Shown here: positions 32,924 to 41,379 of the stretch, one piece after another
Layout: the number at the start of each line of letters is the position of its first letter
Position numbering within the stretch: the first letter of the stretch is position 1
Assembly (NCBI GenBank): GCA_029975215.1
Contig: JARKPO010000068.1
Coordinates: forward strand, 62,001 to 126,000
DNA length: 64,000 bases
Direction of reading: 5' to 3'
Source: Levilinea sp.
GTDB taxonomy: Bacteria > Chloroflexota > Anaerolineae > Anaerolineales > Anaerolineaceae
Notes under the pieces: generated by a model
Told to the model about the DNA's origin: nothing
The model's input: only the letters and a program-made list of their open reading frames with translations
The model's database searches: none
Program-made: the position numbers and the translations under genes

Positions 32924-33520
32924 GTGAACCGCCAGATCAACCCTCGCCTGCTTCAAGCCGAGCCGATGCGCCGCTGCCGCCTGCATCAATGTCAGGCGGC
33001 CTGCTGCGTGCATGGGGTCTGGTTGGACCTGAACGAGGTGGAAGCCCTACGCCTGCGCGCGCCGCAAATCGCCCCCTTCCTGCCGCCCGACCGCCGCGAC
33101 CCGCAGGCCTGGTTCACAGGCCTGCCCGAAGAGGACCCTCACAGCCCGTCCGGGCAGGTGCTGCACTCCACCGTGCTGCCCACCCCATGGCATTACGGCG
33201 GCACGGCCTGCGTCTTTCTGCGCCGCGACTTTAAATGCGCCCTGCAGACGGCCGCTCACAGCGCCGGTTTGCACCCCTGGGCCTGGAAACCGTTTTACTG
33301 CATCCTCCACCCTCTCGACCTGGATGAGCAAGGGCGCATCACCCTGGATGACACCGAGCTGCTGTTGGACGAACCCGGCTCTTGCCTGCGCCCCGCCCCC
33401 ACCCCCCTGCCCCTGCTGGCCACCTTTGAAGAAGAGCTGCGCTACTTTTTGGGCGACGAAGCTTACGAGGCTCTCATCCGCCAGCAAGGCCCACCCCAAA
33501 ACCCGCCTACAACCCCCTGA
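32924..33520 (+). CDS. DUF3109-family cysteine-rich protein
   Basis: 198 aa. MRRCRLHQCQAACCVHGVW and TACVFLRRDFKCALQTAAHS and WKPFYCILHPL reproduce the cysteine pattern of DUF3109 (YkgJ-like) proteins, thought to bind a metal or Fe-S cluster; role unknown. GTG 32924 is chosen: an extended -10 (TGA-TACAAT, 32908-32916) ends 8 bp upstream, so the mRNA may be leaderless. An ATG at 32966 is the alternative. The open frame upstream (from 32654) is antisense to lhgO. Confidence 0.77.
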   Translation: MNRQINPRLLQAEPMRRCRLHQCQAACCVHGVWLDLNEVEALRLRAPQIAPFLPPDRRDPQAWFTGLPEEDPHSPSGQVLHSTVLPTPWHYGGTACVFLRRDFKCALQTAAHSAGLHPWAWKPFYCILHPLDLDEQGRITLDDTELLLDEPGSCLRPAPTPLPLLATFEEELRYFLGDEAYEALIRQQGPPQNPPTTP

Positions 33521-33542
33521 GCGCACCCTGGCGCATTAAAAG

Positions 33543-33567
33543 CACTCTCCCCAATACGGGGAGAGTG
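33543..33567 (-). terminator. Terminator of the dcw cluster
   Basis: CACTCTCCCC/GGGGAGAGTG, 10-bp stem with 5-nt loop, followed on the minus strand by CTTTTAAT. It lies about 130 bp after the ftsZ stop and between convergent genes. No gene is seen in 33568-33694. Confidence 0.7.
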
Positions 33568-33694
33568 TGTGGAGGGGGGAGATAATGGCAGTTTGAATGA
33601 ACCTCAACGCGTTGAAGAGGCGGGCAGAACCCAGGGTGAAATTGCAAAGCAGGCTGCCGTCCCGCACTGCAATACACCCCCCTGAGGATTTCGT

Positions 33695-34852
33695 CTAGCG
33701 CTGCCGATTGCGCAAGAACGCCGGAATGTCCAGATCGTCCGTATTCAAAACGCGCGCCTGAAATTCGGTCGGCCCAGGCTGGGCAGGCCGCTGACCTTGC
33801 ATCGGGGCTTCCGCGGGTCGGCTCACCGGACGAACGGCCGCCACCGTCTGCGGATCGCGAGCGCGGTCCACCAGCGTAGCGGGCTGCATCGGTGAGCTGT
33901 GGTCAAAACCCGTGGCGATCACGGTCACGCGCAGTTCATCACCCATGTTGGGATCAATCACAGCACCGAAGATCAGGTTCACATCCGGGTGAGCCGTTTC
34001 CTTGATGATGGCCGCAGCCTGGTTGACCTCAAACAGGGTCAGGCTGTTGCCGCCGGTCACGTTGAACAGGATGCCGCGCGCGCCGTCAATGGTGATGTCC
34101 AGCAGCTGGCTGGAGATGGCAGCCTCGGCCGCCACACGCGCCCGCTCCTCGCCCGAAGCCGTGCCCACGGCCATCAGCGCTGCGCCGCCTTCGCTCATAA
34201 TGGCGCGCACGTCGGCAAAGTCCAGGTTGATCAGGCCGGGGACGGTGATCAGTTCGGAAATGCCCTGAATACCCTGGCGCAGCACGTCGTCAGCCACCAT
34301 AAAGGCTTCCTGCAGGCTGGCGCGCTTGTCCACGATTTGCAGCAGCTTATCGTTGGGGATGACGATGAGGGTGTCGGCGTGTTCCTTCAGCCGAGAAATC
34401 CCACCTTCCGCCGATTTCTGCCGCCGCATGCCTTCAAAAGTGAAGGGTCGCGTCACCACGCCGATGGTCAGCGCGCCCACGTCCTTGGCGATTTGGGCCA
34501 CAATGGGGGCCGCGCCCGTGCCCGTGCCGCCGCCCAGGCCTGCAGTCACGAAGACCATATCGCTCCCGCGCAGCACCTCATACAGCGCTTCCGCTGACTC
34601 TTCGGCTGCCTTGGCCCCCATCTCGGGGTTGCCGCCCGCGCCCAAACCGCGCGTGGCCTTATCGCCAATGCGAACCCGGGTCTGCGCTTTGGAAAGCTGC
34701 AGGGCCTGTCCATCCGTGTTCACGGTGATGAACTCAATCCCTTGCAAGCCTTCATCAATCATCCGGTTGACGGCGTTGCAGCCGCCACCGCCCACACCTA
34801 CCACCTTGATGCGGGCAAACGACTCGTTTTGGTTCTGTCCAAACTGTTCCAT
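33695..34852 (-). CDS. ftsZ: Cell division GTPase FtsZ
   Basis: 385 aa. Conserved [15 protein letters not shown], the tubulin signature [15 protein letters not shown]7 loop [11 protein letters not shown], variable linker and the C-terminal peptide [12 protein letters not shown] that binds FtsA. It polymerises into the Z-ring. ATG 34852 has GGAGGAGG upstream; the five extra codons to 34867 are that site. Last gene of the dcw operon, 48 nt after ftsA. Confidence 0.98.
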   Translation of the reverse strand: MEQFGQNQNESFARIKVVGVGGGGCNAVNRMIDEGLQGIEFITVNTDGQALQLSKAQTRVRIGDKATRGLGAGGNPEMGAKAAEESAEALYEVLRGSDMVFVTAGLGGGTGTGAAPIVAQIAKDVGALTIGVVTRPFTFEGMRRQKSAEGGISRLKEHADTLIVIPNDKLLQIVDKRASLQEAFMVADDVLRQGIQGISELITVPGLINLDFADVRAIMSEGGAALMAVGTASGEERARVAAEAAISSQLLDITIDGARGILFNVTGGNSLTLFEVNQAAAIIKETAHPDVNLIFGAVIDPNMGDELRVTVIATGFDHSSPMQPATLVDRARDPQTVAAVRPVSRPAEAPMQGQRPAQPGPTEFQARVLNTDDLDIPAFLRNRQR

Positions 34853-34900
34853 GGTTTCCTCCTCCACATTAATGATGAACCGCAGTCATTGTTGAGATAA

Positions 34901-36145
34901 TTACGGAAGCATACGCTTCAAGAAATTTTTGATGATTTCCCAATTGACATTACCTCCTCCACGAGACCGCCGTCCGCGGGGTGCAACCGGCATGGTCTCG
35001 CTCATCATCAAGGCCCAATACAGCAGCCCCACACTGGTGGAATAGGCGGGCGAATGCAGCTGATCCACCAGACCCACCAGGTTGTCCGGCTTGGCAATCC
35101 GCACCGGCAGCCCCAATACTTCGCTGGCCAGGGTTCGGATCCCCGGCAAATTGCTCATCCCGCCGGTCAAAACCATCCCCGCCGGAAGCATACCGTCGTA
35201 CCCAGAACGTTTGATCTCTTGCAGCACCAGGTCAAAGATCTCTTCCACCCGCGCTTCAATGATGTGCGCCAGGTCCTTGCGGCTGACAATTTCTGCCTGC
35301 TCTTCACCAAAGGGGCGCATGGTAAAGGTGTCGTCCGCCGCTACCTCGCGCTCCAGAGCATACCCGTATTGCTTCTTGATCTCTTCAGCCTGCTCCATCG
35401 GCAGCCGCAGGCCGTGGGCGATGTCGGAGGTCACATGGTTGCCCCCCACCGCGATCACCATCGTGTGCCAGACATCCCCATCAATGTAGATGGCCAGGTC
35501 TGTCGTCCCTCCGCCGATATCGCACACCACCGCGCCCATCTGCCGTTCGGTTTCCGAAAGCACTACCTCAGCCGAGGCCAGCGGATTCAGCACAAATTGG
35601 GTGGCCTCTACCCCTGCCGCCTGTACGCTCTGGCGCAGGTTTTCCACCGTGGTGGCCGCGGCAGTGATGATGTGGGCTTCCATCTCCAACCGAAAACCGT
35701 GCATCCCCACCGGCATGCGGATGCCGTCCTGCCCATCCACCACAAAGCCGCGCTGGATCACGTGAATGATCTCGCGGTTATGCGGAATGGCCACCGCCTG
35801 GGCAGCTTCTAAGGCGCGGGCCACATCGTCCTGATCAATCATGCGCCCCGAAACGCCCACCACCCCACGGCTGTTCACCGAGGAAACGTGCGATCCGGCC
35901 AGGCTGACCAACGCCGAGGTGATCTCCAGGCCCGACGTGCGCTGCGCCTTTTCCACCGAACGCGCGATGGACTGCGTGGCTGCCCCCAGATCCACAATCG
36001 TCCCTTTGCGAATGCCCTGAGACGGTTCGATCCCTACGCCCAAAATGCGCAGCCCTCGTTCGCCTTCGACCCGCGCCACCAGGGTGCAGACTTTGGTCGT
36101 GCCGATATCAATGCCCACCACAATTGGTTCGTCCATAGCCGTCAT
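34901..36145 (-). CDS. ftsA: Cell division protein FtsA
   Basis: 414 aa actin-fold ATPase: VGIDIGTTKVCTLVARV, the SHV insert region AGSHVSSVNSRGVVGVSGR, DIGGGTTDLAIYIDG and TGGMSNLPGI. The C-terminus (WEIIKNFLKRMLP) is the amphipathic membrane-targeting helix. It links FtsZ to the membrane. The ATG at 36145 overlaps the ftsQ stop as ATGA (coupling); ATG 36136 has better spacing from GGAGGA. Confidence 0.97.
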   Translation of the reverse strand: MTAMDEPIVVGIDIGTTKVCTLVARVEGERGLRILGVGIEPSQGIRKGTIVDLGAATQSIARSVEKAQRTSGLEITSALVSLAGSHVSSVNSRGVVGVSGRMIDQDDVARALEAAQAVAIPHNREIIHVIQRGFVVDGQDGIRMPVGMHGFRLEMEAHIITAAATTVENLRQSVQAAGVEATQFVLNPLASAEVVLSETERQMGAVVCDIGGGTTDLAIYIDGDVWHTMVIAVGGNHVTSDIAHGLRLPMEQAEEIKKQYGYALEREVAADDTFTMRPFGEEQAEIVSRKDLAHIIEARVEEIFDLVLQEIKRSGYDGMLPAGMVLTGGMSNLPGIRTLASEVLGLPVRIAKPDNLVGLVDQLHSPAYSTSVGLLYWALMMSETMPVAPRGRRSRGGGNVNWEIIKNFLKRMLP

Positions 36146-37182
36146 TCCTCCAACCGGTAAAACGGTGCGTGCAGGTATGCCACGCTCACCAGGGCCGGCT
36201 GGATGCCCTTCTCTTGGAGTGCCTTCACAATATGTTCATACAATGCCAGCTTCAGGTCAAAATCCTCAAGGGAGACTCCAACGTATACCTTCCAGCCCAG
36301 AGGGTCATTCCACCCTAGACCATTGCTGCTATTATACGTCAGGCTGGTCTCCGGCGGCAATTTTTCAGACAGAGCAAAAATGGCCTTCAAGAACTCCGGC
36401 GAAACCTGCTTGGGAACCCTGGGCTTGTTGGCGGGTTTTTCGGCCGCCTGCTCCTCAGGGGTGGGGGTATGGTCTTCCACCAGGGCTGCCAGCGAATCCA
36501 CCGGCGTATACAGGGGCGGGGCGCTGTCGGCCACGACGGTCAGCAAGGGCGCCGCCGGTTCGCCGCGTGCCGGAAAGATCATGCCTTCTGCGTCAATCCA
36601 GATCAGGTTGGTGTCATACTCCCAGGCCAAAATCGGCTGGCGCTCCACCGCGCTGATGATCACGCGGTTGGGCAGGGTCACTTTGACAGAGATATCCTTC
36701 AATTCCGGGTAGGCCCGCGCCACCTTGGCCTGCACCTGAGACGGCTGCACCAGGAAAACCGGTGTGTTTTCCAAACGCAGCGTCTCGCTCAAATCTTCTG
36801 CGGTAATACGCGTCAGCCCAGCTGCCTCTGGGACACCCACCTGGAACGTGGGGGCCGTGAAGCCCATCACCAGGGCCGCGCCCAACAGCACCACCAGCAG
36901 CCCGCTCACCAAACGCCATCCTGGGCGAATGGCAGGCAGGGAAGGCAGCTGCATCTCCGCCCCTGGCGTACCCAGGCGGACGTTCACCTGCCGCCGTACC
37001 TGGCTGCGGGTGCGTTGGATCACCGGCGTGCCCATGCCCCCCCGCATGGTCAGGGGCGGCGTCACCGCCGAGTAGCGCACGCGCGCAGCCGCCTGTTGGC
37101 TGTGCTGTTGGCTTTCTCGGCTGCGTCGTTCGCGCGCCAGCTCTGCTCGGGTTTTTCCGCGATCGCTCCGTGGCGTGTTCAT
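36142..37182 (-). CDS. ftsQ: Cell division protein FtsQ/DivIB
   Basis: 346 aa. A long basic cytoplasmic tail (to about 88), one membrane span (LVSGLLVVLLGAALVMGF), a POTRA-type domain (about 115-190) and a C-terminal beta domain (WIDAEGMIFP...). A Glu/Pro/Lys-rich insert of about 30 residues (HTPTPEEQAAEKPANKPRVP) interrupts the C-terminal part. It joins the divisome with FtsL. Coupled by ATGA overlap to ddl upstream and ftsA downstream. Confidence 0.9.
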   Translation of the reverse strand: MNTPRSDRGKTRAELARERRSRESQQHSQQAAARVRYSAVTPPLTMRGGMGTPVIQRTRSQVRRQVNVRLGTPGAEMQLPSLPAIRPGWRLVSGLLVVLLGAALVMGFTAPTFQVGVPEAAGLTRITAEDLSETLRLENTPVFLVQPSQVQAKVARAYPELKDISVKVTLPNRVIISAVERQPILAWEYDTNLIWIDAEGMIFPARGEPAAPLLTVVADSAPPLYTPVDSLAALVEDHTPTPEEQAAEKPANKPRVPKQVSPEFLKAIFALSEKLPPETSLTYNSSNGLGWNDPLGWKVYVGVSLEDFDLKLALYEHIVKALQEKGIQPALVSVAYLHAPFYRLEE

Positions 37183-38306
37183 GATGCACTCCTGTAGGTG
37201 TGTTCGGTCGCGCGGCGATCCGCCTGCCGTTCCAGGGCCAGGCGAATCAGCTCATCCACCAACGCCGTGTACGAAAGCCCGCTGGCCTCCCACAATTTCG
37301 GATACATGCTCACCGCTGTAAACCCGGGGATGGTGTTGATCTCACTGATGTACACCTTCCCAGATGTCTTTTCCATCAAAAAGTCCACCCGCGCCATGCC
37401 CGCTCCATCCACAGCCAGAAAAGCCCGCCGGGCCAGTTCCTGAATGCGGTGTGCCGTACCTTCTTCCAAATCGGCGGGAATCGCCAGGCGCGTGCCCCGA
37501 TCCAGATACTTGGCTGCGTAGGTATAAAACTCCTCCGCAGGGAAAATTTCGCCCACGCCCGAAACGCGCACATCTGTGTTGCCCAAAACGCTCACTTCCA
37601 GCTCGCGTGCCTCGATCCCGCGTTCGATCATCACGCGCCGGTCAAAACGTGCCGCCTCCACCAACCCCTGGTACAGCTCTTCGCGGCTGCGGCATTTGCG
37701 AATGCCCACCGACGAACCCAAATTGGCCGGTTTGGTGAAGAACGGGTAATTGCTCAGGCTTTCGGCCTTCAGCAAAATTTCATCCAGCCGCGTTTCAATC
37801 TCATGGCGGTTCACCAGCATTGAATCCAACACCGGCAGCCGGTAGGCGCGCATCACATCCTTGAATAAAGCCTTATCCATGCCCACCGCTGAACTCAAAA
37901 CCCCTGCGCCCACATAGGCGATGCCGAGGATCTCAAACAAGCCCTGCAAAGTGCCGTCTTCGCCAAAGGTGCCGTGCAAAACCGGGAAGATCACATCCAC
38001 CGGCGTCACCGGCCGCAGCACGCGCCCCGCCTGACTTTCTTCCAGCGCGTAGAGGAAATGGTTGCCCGGCCCCGGCAGCATCGTCACCGCCGTCAGGCCT
38101 TCCACCGACTCCTGCGCCAGCTTGTCCAACACATTCTCACCCATCCACCATCGCCCGTCGCGGGAAATGCCCACTGGCGTCACCGCGTAACGTTCCGGGT
38201 TCAGCGCGCCCAAAATGGAACGCGCCGACATCAGGGAAACTTCATGTTCCCCTGAACAGCCTCCGAACAGCACCGCGATGCGAATCTTCTGCGTTGTCAT
38301 CGTCAT
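37179..38306 (-). CDS. ddl: D-alanine--D-alanine ligase
   Basis: 375 aa ATP-grasp enzyme: VLFGGCSGEHEVSLMSARSI, HGTFGEDGTLQGLFEILGIA, FTKPANLGSSVGI and SEINTIPGFTAVSMYP. Makes the D-Ala-D-Ala dipeptide for MurF. It lies 12 nt after murB and overlaps ftsQ by 4 nt. Two starts (38306, 38300) are close; the first is kept. Confidence 0.96.
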   Translation of the reverse strand: MTMTTQKIRIAVLFGGCSGEHEVSLMSARSILGALNPERYAVTPVGISRDGRWWMGENVLDKLAQESVEGLTAVTMLPGPGNHFLYALEESQAGRVLRPVTPVDVIFPVLHGTFGEDGTLQGLFEILGIAYVGAGVLSSAVGMDKALFKDVMRAYRLPVLDSMLVNRHEIETRLDEILLKAESLSNYPFFTKPANLGSSVGIRKCRSREELYQGLVEAARFDRRVMIERGIEARELEVSVLGNTDVRVSGVGEIFPAEEFYTYAAKYLDRGTRLAIPADLEEGTAHRIQELARRAFLAVDGAGMARVDFLMEKTSGKVYISEINTIPGFTAVSMYPKLWEASGLSYTALVDELIRLALERQADRRATEHTYRSAS

Positions 38307-38318
38307 TCTTCACGCCGC

Positions 38319-39266
38319 CTAAGCCGCGGCCTCCTCAAAATCACCAATCAATTCAATTTCCAGTTCGAGATTGACCCCAAAGCGCTCCAACACGGCCTTC
38401 TGAGCCTTGCGGATGAGAGCCATCACATCTGCCGCTTTGGCGCCCTCATCATTGACAAAGAAATTGGCGTGCACCGGGCTGATCTGCGCGCCCCCCACGC
38501 GTGCCCCTTTCAGCCCTGCCGCCTCAATCAGCCGTCCTGCGTAATCGCCGGGCGGGTTCTTGAACATGGACCCCATGCTCGCCCCTGGCGGCTGGGTGGC
38601 CTTACGCCGTTCGTTGTACTGTTCCATCGTCTCCTGCACCGCCTGCGGGGTGCTGTAGCTCAGGCGCAGGGTAGCGGTCAAGAGCACCACCGGGCTGGGG
38701 GTGCTCTTCAGCACACTGCTGCGGTAACTGAAACCCATCTGCTCCGCGTTCCACACCTGCCGCCCCTCTGTGCGGTGCAAGATTTCGGCCAGCATCAGGT
38801 TACCGGCCATGTCGCCGCCGTGCGCCCCAGCGTTGCCGTACACTGCCCCACCCAGCGTGCCGGGGATGTTAGCGGCCCATTCCAGCCCGCTCAGCCCCCG
38901 CAGCGCCGCCTGGCGGGCGATGCGACCCAGGTTGGCCCCCGATTCAGCCCACACGCTGGGCTGGGCATCGTGCGCCTGGATTTTGATATTGTGCCCGCGG
39001 TTCAAAACCACCACGCCGCGCAGTCCGCTGTCGGCCACCAACACATTACTGCCGCTGCCCAAGATCACAAAGGGCACGTCCAGATCCCAAAGCTGCCGCA
39101 CCACCGCTTCCAGTTCCTGCCAGGTCTGCGCGATGACCATTCCATCCACCGTCCCGCCCATGCGGCCGGTGGTGTAATTGGAAAGGCGCACGTTCTCCTG
39201 CAGCCGCGTGCCAAAAGCGCTGCGCAGGGCATTGATCGGTAGGGTAGAGCGGCTCTTCGGGCTCAT
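38319..39266 (-). CDS. murB: UDP-N-acetylenolpyruvoylglucosamine reductase MurB
   Basis: 315 aa FAD enzyme: NYTTGRMGGTVDG, VLGSGSNVLVAD, GLSGLEWAANIPGTLGGAVYGNAGAHG, active-site region GASMGSMFKNPPGDYAGRLIEAAGLKG and the C-terminal Glu of ELEIELIG. It reduces the enolpyruvyl group to make UDP-MurNAc. ATG 39266 has AGGAG 6 nt upstream; the frame to 39296 is the end of the small gene before it. Confidence 0.95.
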   Translation of the reverse strand: MSPKSRSTLPINALRSAFGTRLQENVRLSNYTTGRMGGTVDGMVIAQTWQELEAVVRQLWDLDVPFVILGSGSNVLVADSGLRGVVVLNRGHNIKIQAHDAQPSVWAESGANLGRIARQAALRGLSGLEWAANIPGTLGGAVYGNAGAHGGDMAGNLMLAEILHRTEGRQVWNAEQMGFSYRSSVLKSTPSPVVLLTATLRLSYSTPQAVQETMEQYNERRKATQPPGASMGSMFKNPPGDYAGRLIEAAGLKGARVGGAQISPVHANFFVNDEGAKAADVMALIRKAQKAVLERFGVNLELEIELIGDFEEAAA

Positions 39267-39273
39267 CCAGCTC

Positions 39274-39459
39274 CTAGAAACCTTTGAAAAAATCAATCAG
39301 GCGGTTGACCACCTGCTCTTTCTGCACGTTTTCGGGCGTCTGGGCGGCTTTCGCCTCGCCCTCAGCCCCGCACTTATCTCGCGGCGGGCGCGGGGTCAAA
39401 ACCAGTCCGTTCACCGCTGGAACATCCAGCTCATACTTGCGCTTATCCGCCTCACGCAT
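39274..39459 (-). CDS. Small unknown protein inside the dcw cluster (61 aa)
   Basis: The ATG at 39459 overlaps the murC stop by 8 nt and is preceded by a strong AGGAGGGGAG site; the stop lies 7 nt before murB. Sequence is hydrophilic: a charged start (MREADKRKYELDVP), a proline-basic middle, and an amphipathic C-terminal helix ending VVNRLIDFFKGF. No signal peptide or membrane span, no family recognised. Position and ribosome-binding site argue it is translated with the operon. Confidence 0.62.
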   Translation of the reverse strand: MREADKRKYELDVPAVNGLVLTPRPPRDKCGAEGEAKAAQTPENVQKEQVVNRLIDFFKGF

Positions 39460-40843
39460 GCTCCCCTCCTCGTGTTTGCAGGCCGGACAGCACCTGCGCG
39501 CTCACCTGGGTGGCGTCCCCCGCCGAAAGCACCAAAATCACATCCCCGGGGGCCGCCTCAGCCAGCAGCAGCTCAACAGCCTCATGCAGCTGCCGCACAA
39601 ACTGTGCCTGCACACCGCTCATCTTTTCCACCACCGCCGCCGAGGAAAAATCCTGCGGCTTTTCTCGTGCGGCGTAAATCTCGGTCACAATCACGCGGTC
39701 CGCGTCGGCAAAGGACTGCGCAAATTCGTCCAGCAGCAGCTGCGTGCGCGAATAGGTATGGGGCTGCCACACTGCCCAAATCCGCCGCCCTGCATAGCGG
39801 CTGCGCGCCCCGGCCAGGGTGGTGCGGATTTCGGTGGGATGGTGGGCATAGTCATCCACCACCACCACACCGCCCGCCTCGCCCAGCACGTCAAAGCGTC
39901 GCCCGGTGCCGCTGAACTGCCCCAAAGCCTCGGCTGCCGCGTTCACGTCCAGCCCCAGGCGGTGCGCCACGGCCAAAGCGGCCAGAGCATTGCGCACGTT
40001 GTGTTCGCCAGGAACCTGCAAATGCACCTCGGCCAGCGGGGCTTCGCCCCCCGATTCCAGCAGCAGCGCCGCGCGGAAGCTGAGCCCCAGGCCAGGGCGG
40101 CTGCCGGTGATATGAGCGCGGTAATGCGATCCCGGCTTCAGGCCGTAGGTCAGGGCCGTACAGGCGGGCGGCGCAGCTTCCACCAGACCCACCGCACCCT
40201 CCTGATCGGCGCAGGCCAACAGCAGCCCCCCCACGCGCAGCCTGCCCACAAACTCGCCGAAAGCCCGGTAGTAATCCACTGGCGTAGGGAAGCAGTCGGG
40301 GTGGTCATGCTCCACATGCGTCACCACGGCCACATCCGGGTTCAGCCCCAGGAACATGCGGTCATATTCATCCGCCTCAATCACGAACACCGGCCCCTGG
40401 CCCGCGTGGGCGTTGCCGCCCAGGTTCTTGGCAACCCCGCCGATGATGTACGAAGGTTCCTGCCCCAGCGCCGTCAGCATCCAGGCGATCATGGCGGTGG
40501 TGGTGCTTTTGCCGTGCGTCCCCGCCACGGCCACGGTCACATTCTCGGCCATCAGGCCGCCCAGGAAATCGGAGCGCTTCAGCACGGGAATGCCCGCCGC
40601 TTGAGCCGCCTGCACCTCGGGGTTCTCATCCGTCACAGCGCTGGAGCGCACCACCAGGTCTGCGCCCTGAATGTTTTCGGCGCGGTGGCCCACAAACACC
40701 TGCGCACCCAAACGGGACAGCTCTTCGGTCGCCGCCGAAGCCTGTTGGTCCGAGCCGCTCACGGCGTAACCGCGCTCCAAAAGCAAGCGCGCGATCGCCG
40801 AAAGGCCGCTCCCACCAATCCCAATCAGGTGCACGTGTGTCAT
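39452..40843 (-). CDS. murC: UDP-N-acetylmuramate--L-alanine ligase MurC
   Basis: 463 aa Mur ligase. It begins MTHVHLIGIGGSGLSAIARL; ATP-binding loop AVAGTHGKSTTTAMIAWML; EADEYDRMFL; VVVDDYAHHPTEIRTTL. It adds L-Ala to UDP-MurNAc. ATG 40843 shares a base with the stop of the CvpA-like gene (TGATG). The 24 upstream codons belong to that gene's end. Confidence 0.97.
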   Translation of the reverse strand: MTHVHLIGIGGSGLSAIARLLLERGYAVSGSDQQASAATEELSRLGAQVFVGHRAENIQGADLVVRSSAVTDENPEVQAAQAAGIPVLKRSDFLGGLMAENVTVAVAGTHGKSTTTAMIAWMLTALGQEPSYIIGGVAKNLGGNAHAGQGPVFVIEADEYDRMFLGLNPDVAVVTHVEHDHPDCFPTPVDYYRAFGEFVGRLRVGGLLLACADQEGAVGLVEAAPPACTALTYGLKPGSHYRAHITGSRPGLGLSFRAALLLESGGEAPLAEVHLQVPGEHNVRNALAALAVAHRLGLDVNAAAEALGQFSGTGRRFDVLGEAGGVVVVDDYAHHPTEIRTTLAGARSRYAGRRIWAVWQPHTYSRTQLLLDEFAQSFADADRVIVTEIYAAREKPQDFSSAAVVEKMSGVQAQFVRQLHEAVELLLAEAAPGDVILVLSAGDATQVSAQVLSGLQTRGGEHA

Positions 40844-41379
40844 CAGATAAACACCACCAGAACAAACGCAAAGGCAATCGCCACAGCGAAGTAAATCGCC
40901 GGGGTGCCCAACCAATACGGCGGCATCAGCGGCATCATGCGCGTGGTCGCTTCTGCAATCGGGCCCGAAATGGGCGCAACGATGAAGCCAAAGGGGTATC
41001 CAGCGTCATCCAGGTAGTACCAGATCGAGCCGAACACCAGATAGCCGTTCAGCGCGCCCAAAAAGAAGCCCAACAGCGAATCTTGCAGCCGTTCGCGGGC
41101 AAAACGGTTGGTACTGGCCAGCTTAGGGATATTCGGGCCTTGATACCCAAAAAACACCATCGCCAGCATCAGCAAAAACCGCACCCAAAAGAGAGTGGCT
41201 CCGCCGGTGAAAACCACGTTGTCGCGCATGAAGGGCACAAACCGCTCCAAAACGGTGATGATGAACATGGCCAGGATGACCGCAAAGCTGACCAGCAGTT
41301 CCTTGGCCCAGCCGCGGGTCATACCGATCACGGCGAACAACACCACAAAAATCCAAAAGAGTACATTCAAGCCAATCAT
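40843..41379 (-). CDS. CvpA-family membrane protein in the dcw cluster
   Basis: 178 aa with four hydrophobic segments (about 5-40, 60-80, 108-125 and 155-178). MTRGWAKELLVSFAVILAM fits the CvpA/colicin V production family. Its start overlaps the murG stop by 4 nt and its stop overlaps the murC start. Such proteins are linked to envelope stress and cell-envelope homeostasis; its exact role here is unknown. The family call is moderate because sequence conservation is low. Confidence 0.7.
   Translation of the reverse strand: MIGLNVLFWIFVVLFAVIGMTRGWAKELLVSFAVILAMFIITVLERFVPFMRDNVVFTGGATLFWVRFLLMLAMVFFGYQGPNIPKLASTNRFARERLQDSLLGFFLGALNGYLVFGSIWYYLDDAGYPFGFIVAPISGPIAEATTRMMPLMPPYWLGTPAIYFAVAIAFAFVLVVFI

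Noticed and set aside
39284-40894. 536-aa open frame antisense to murC
   Set aside because: His/Gln/Arg-rich shadow of a GC-rich gene; murC on the other strand has all family motifs.
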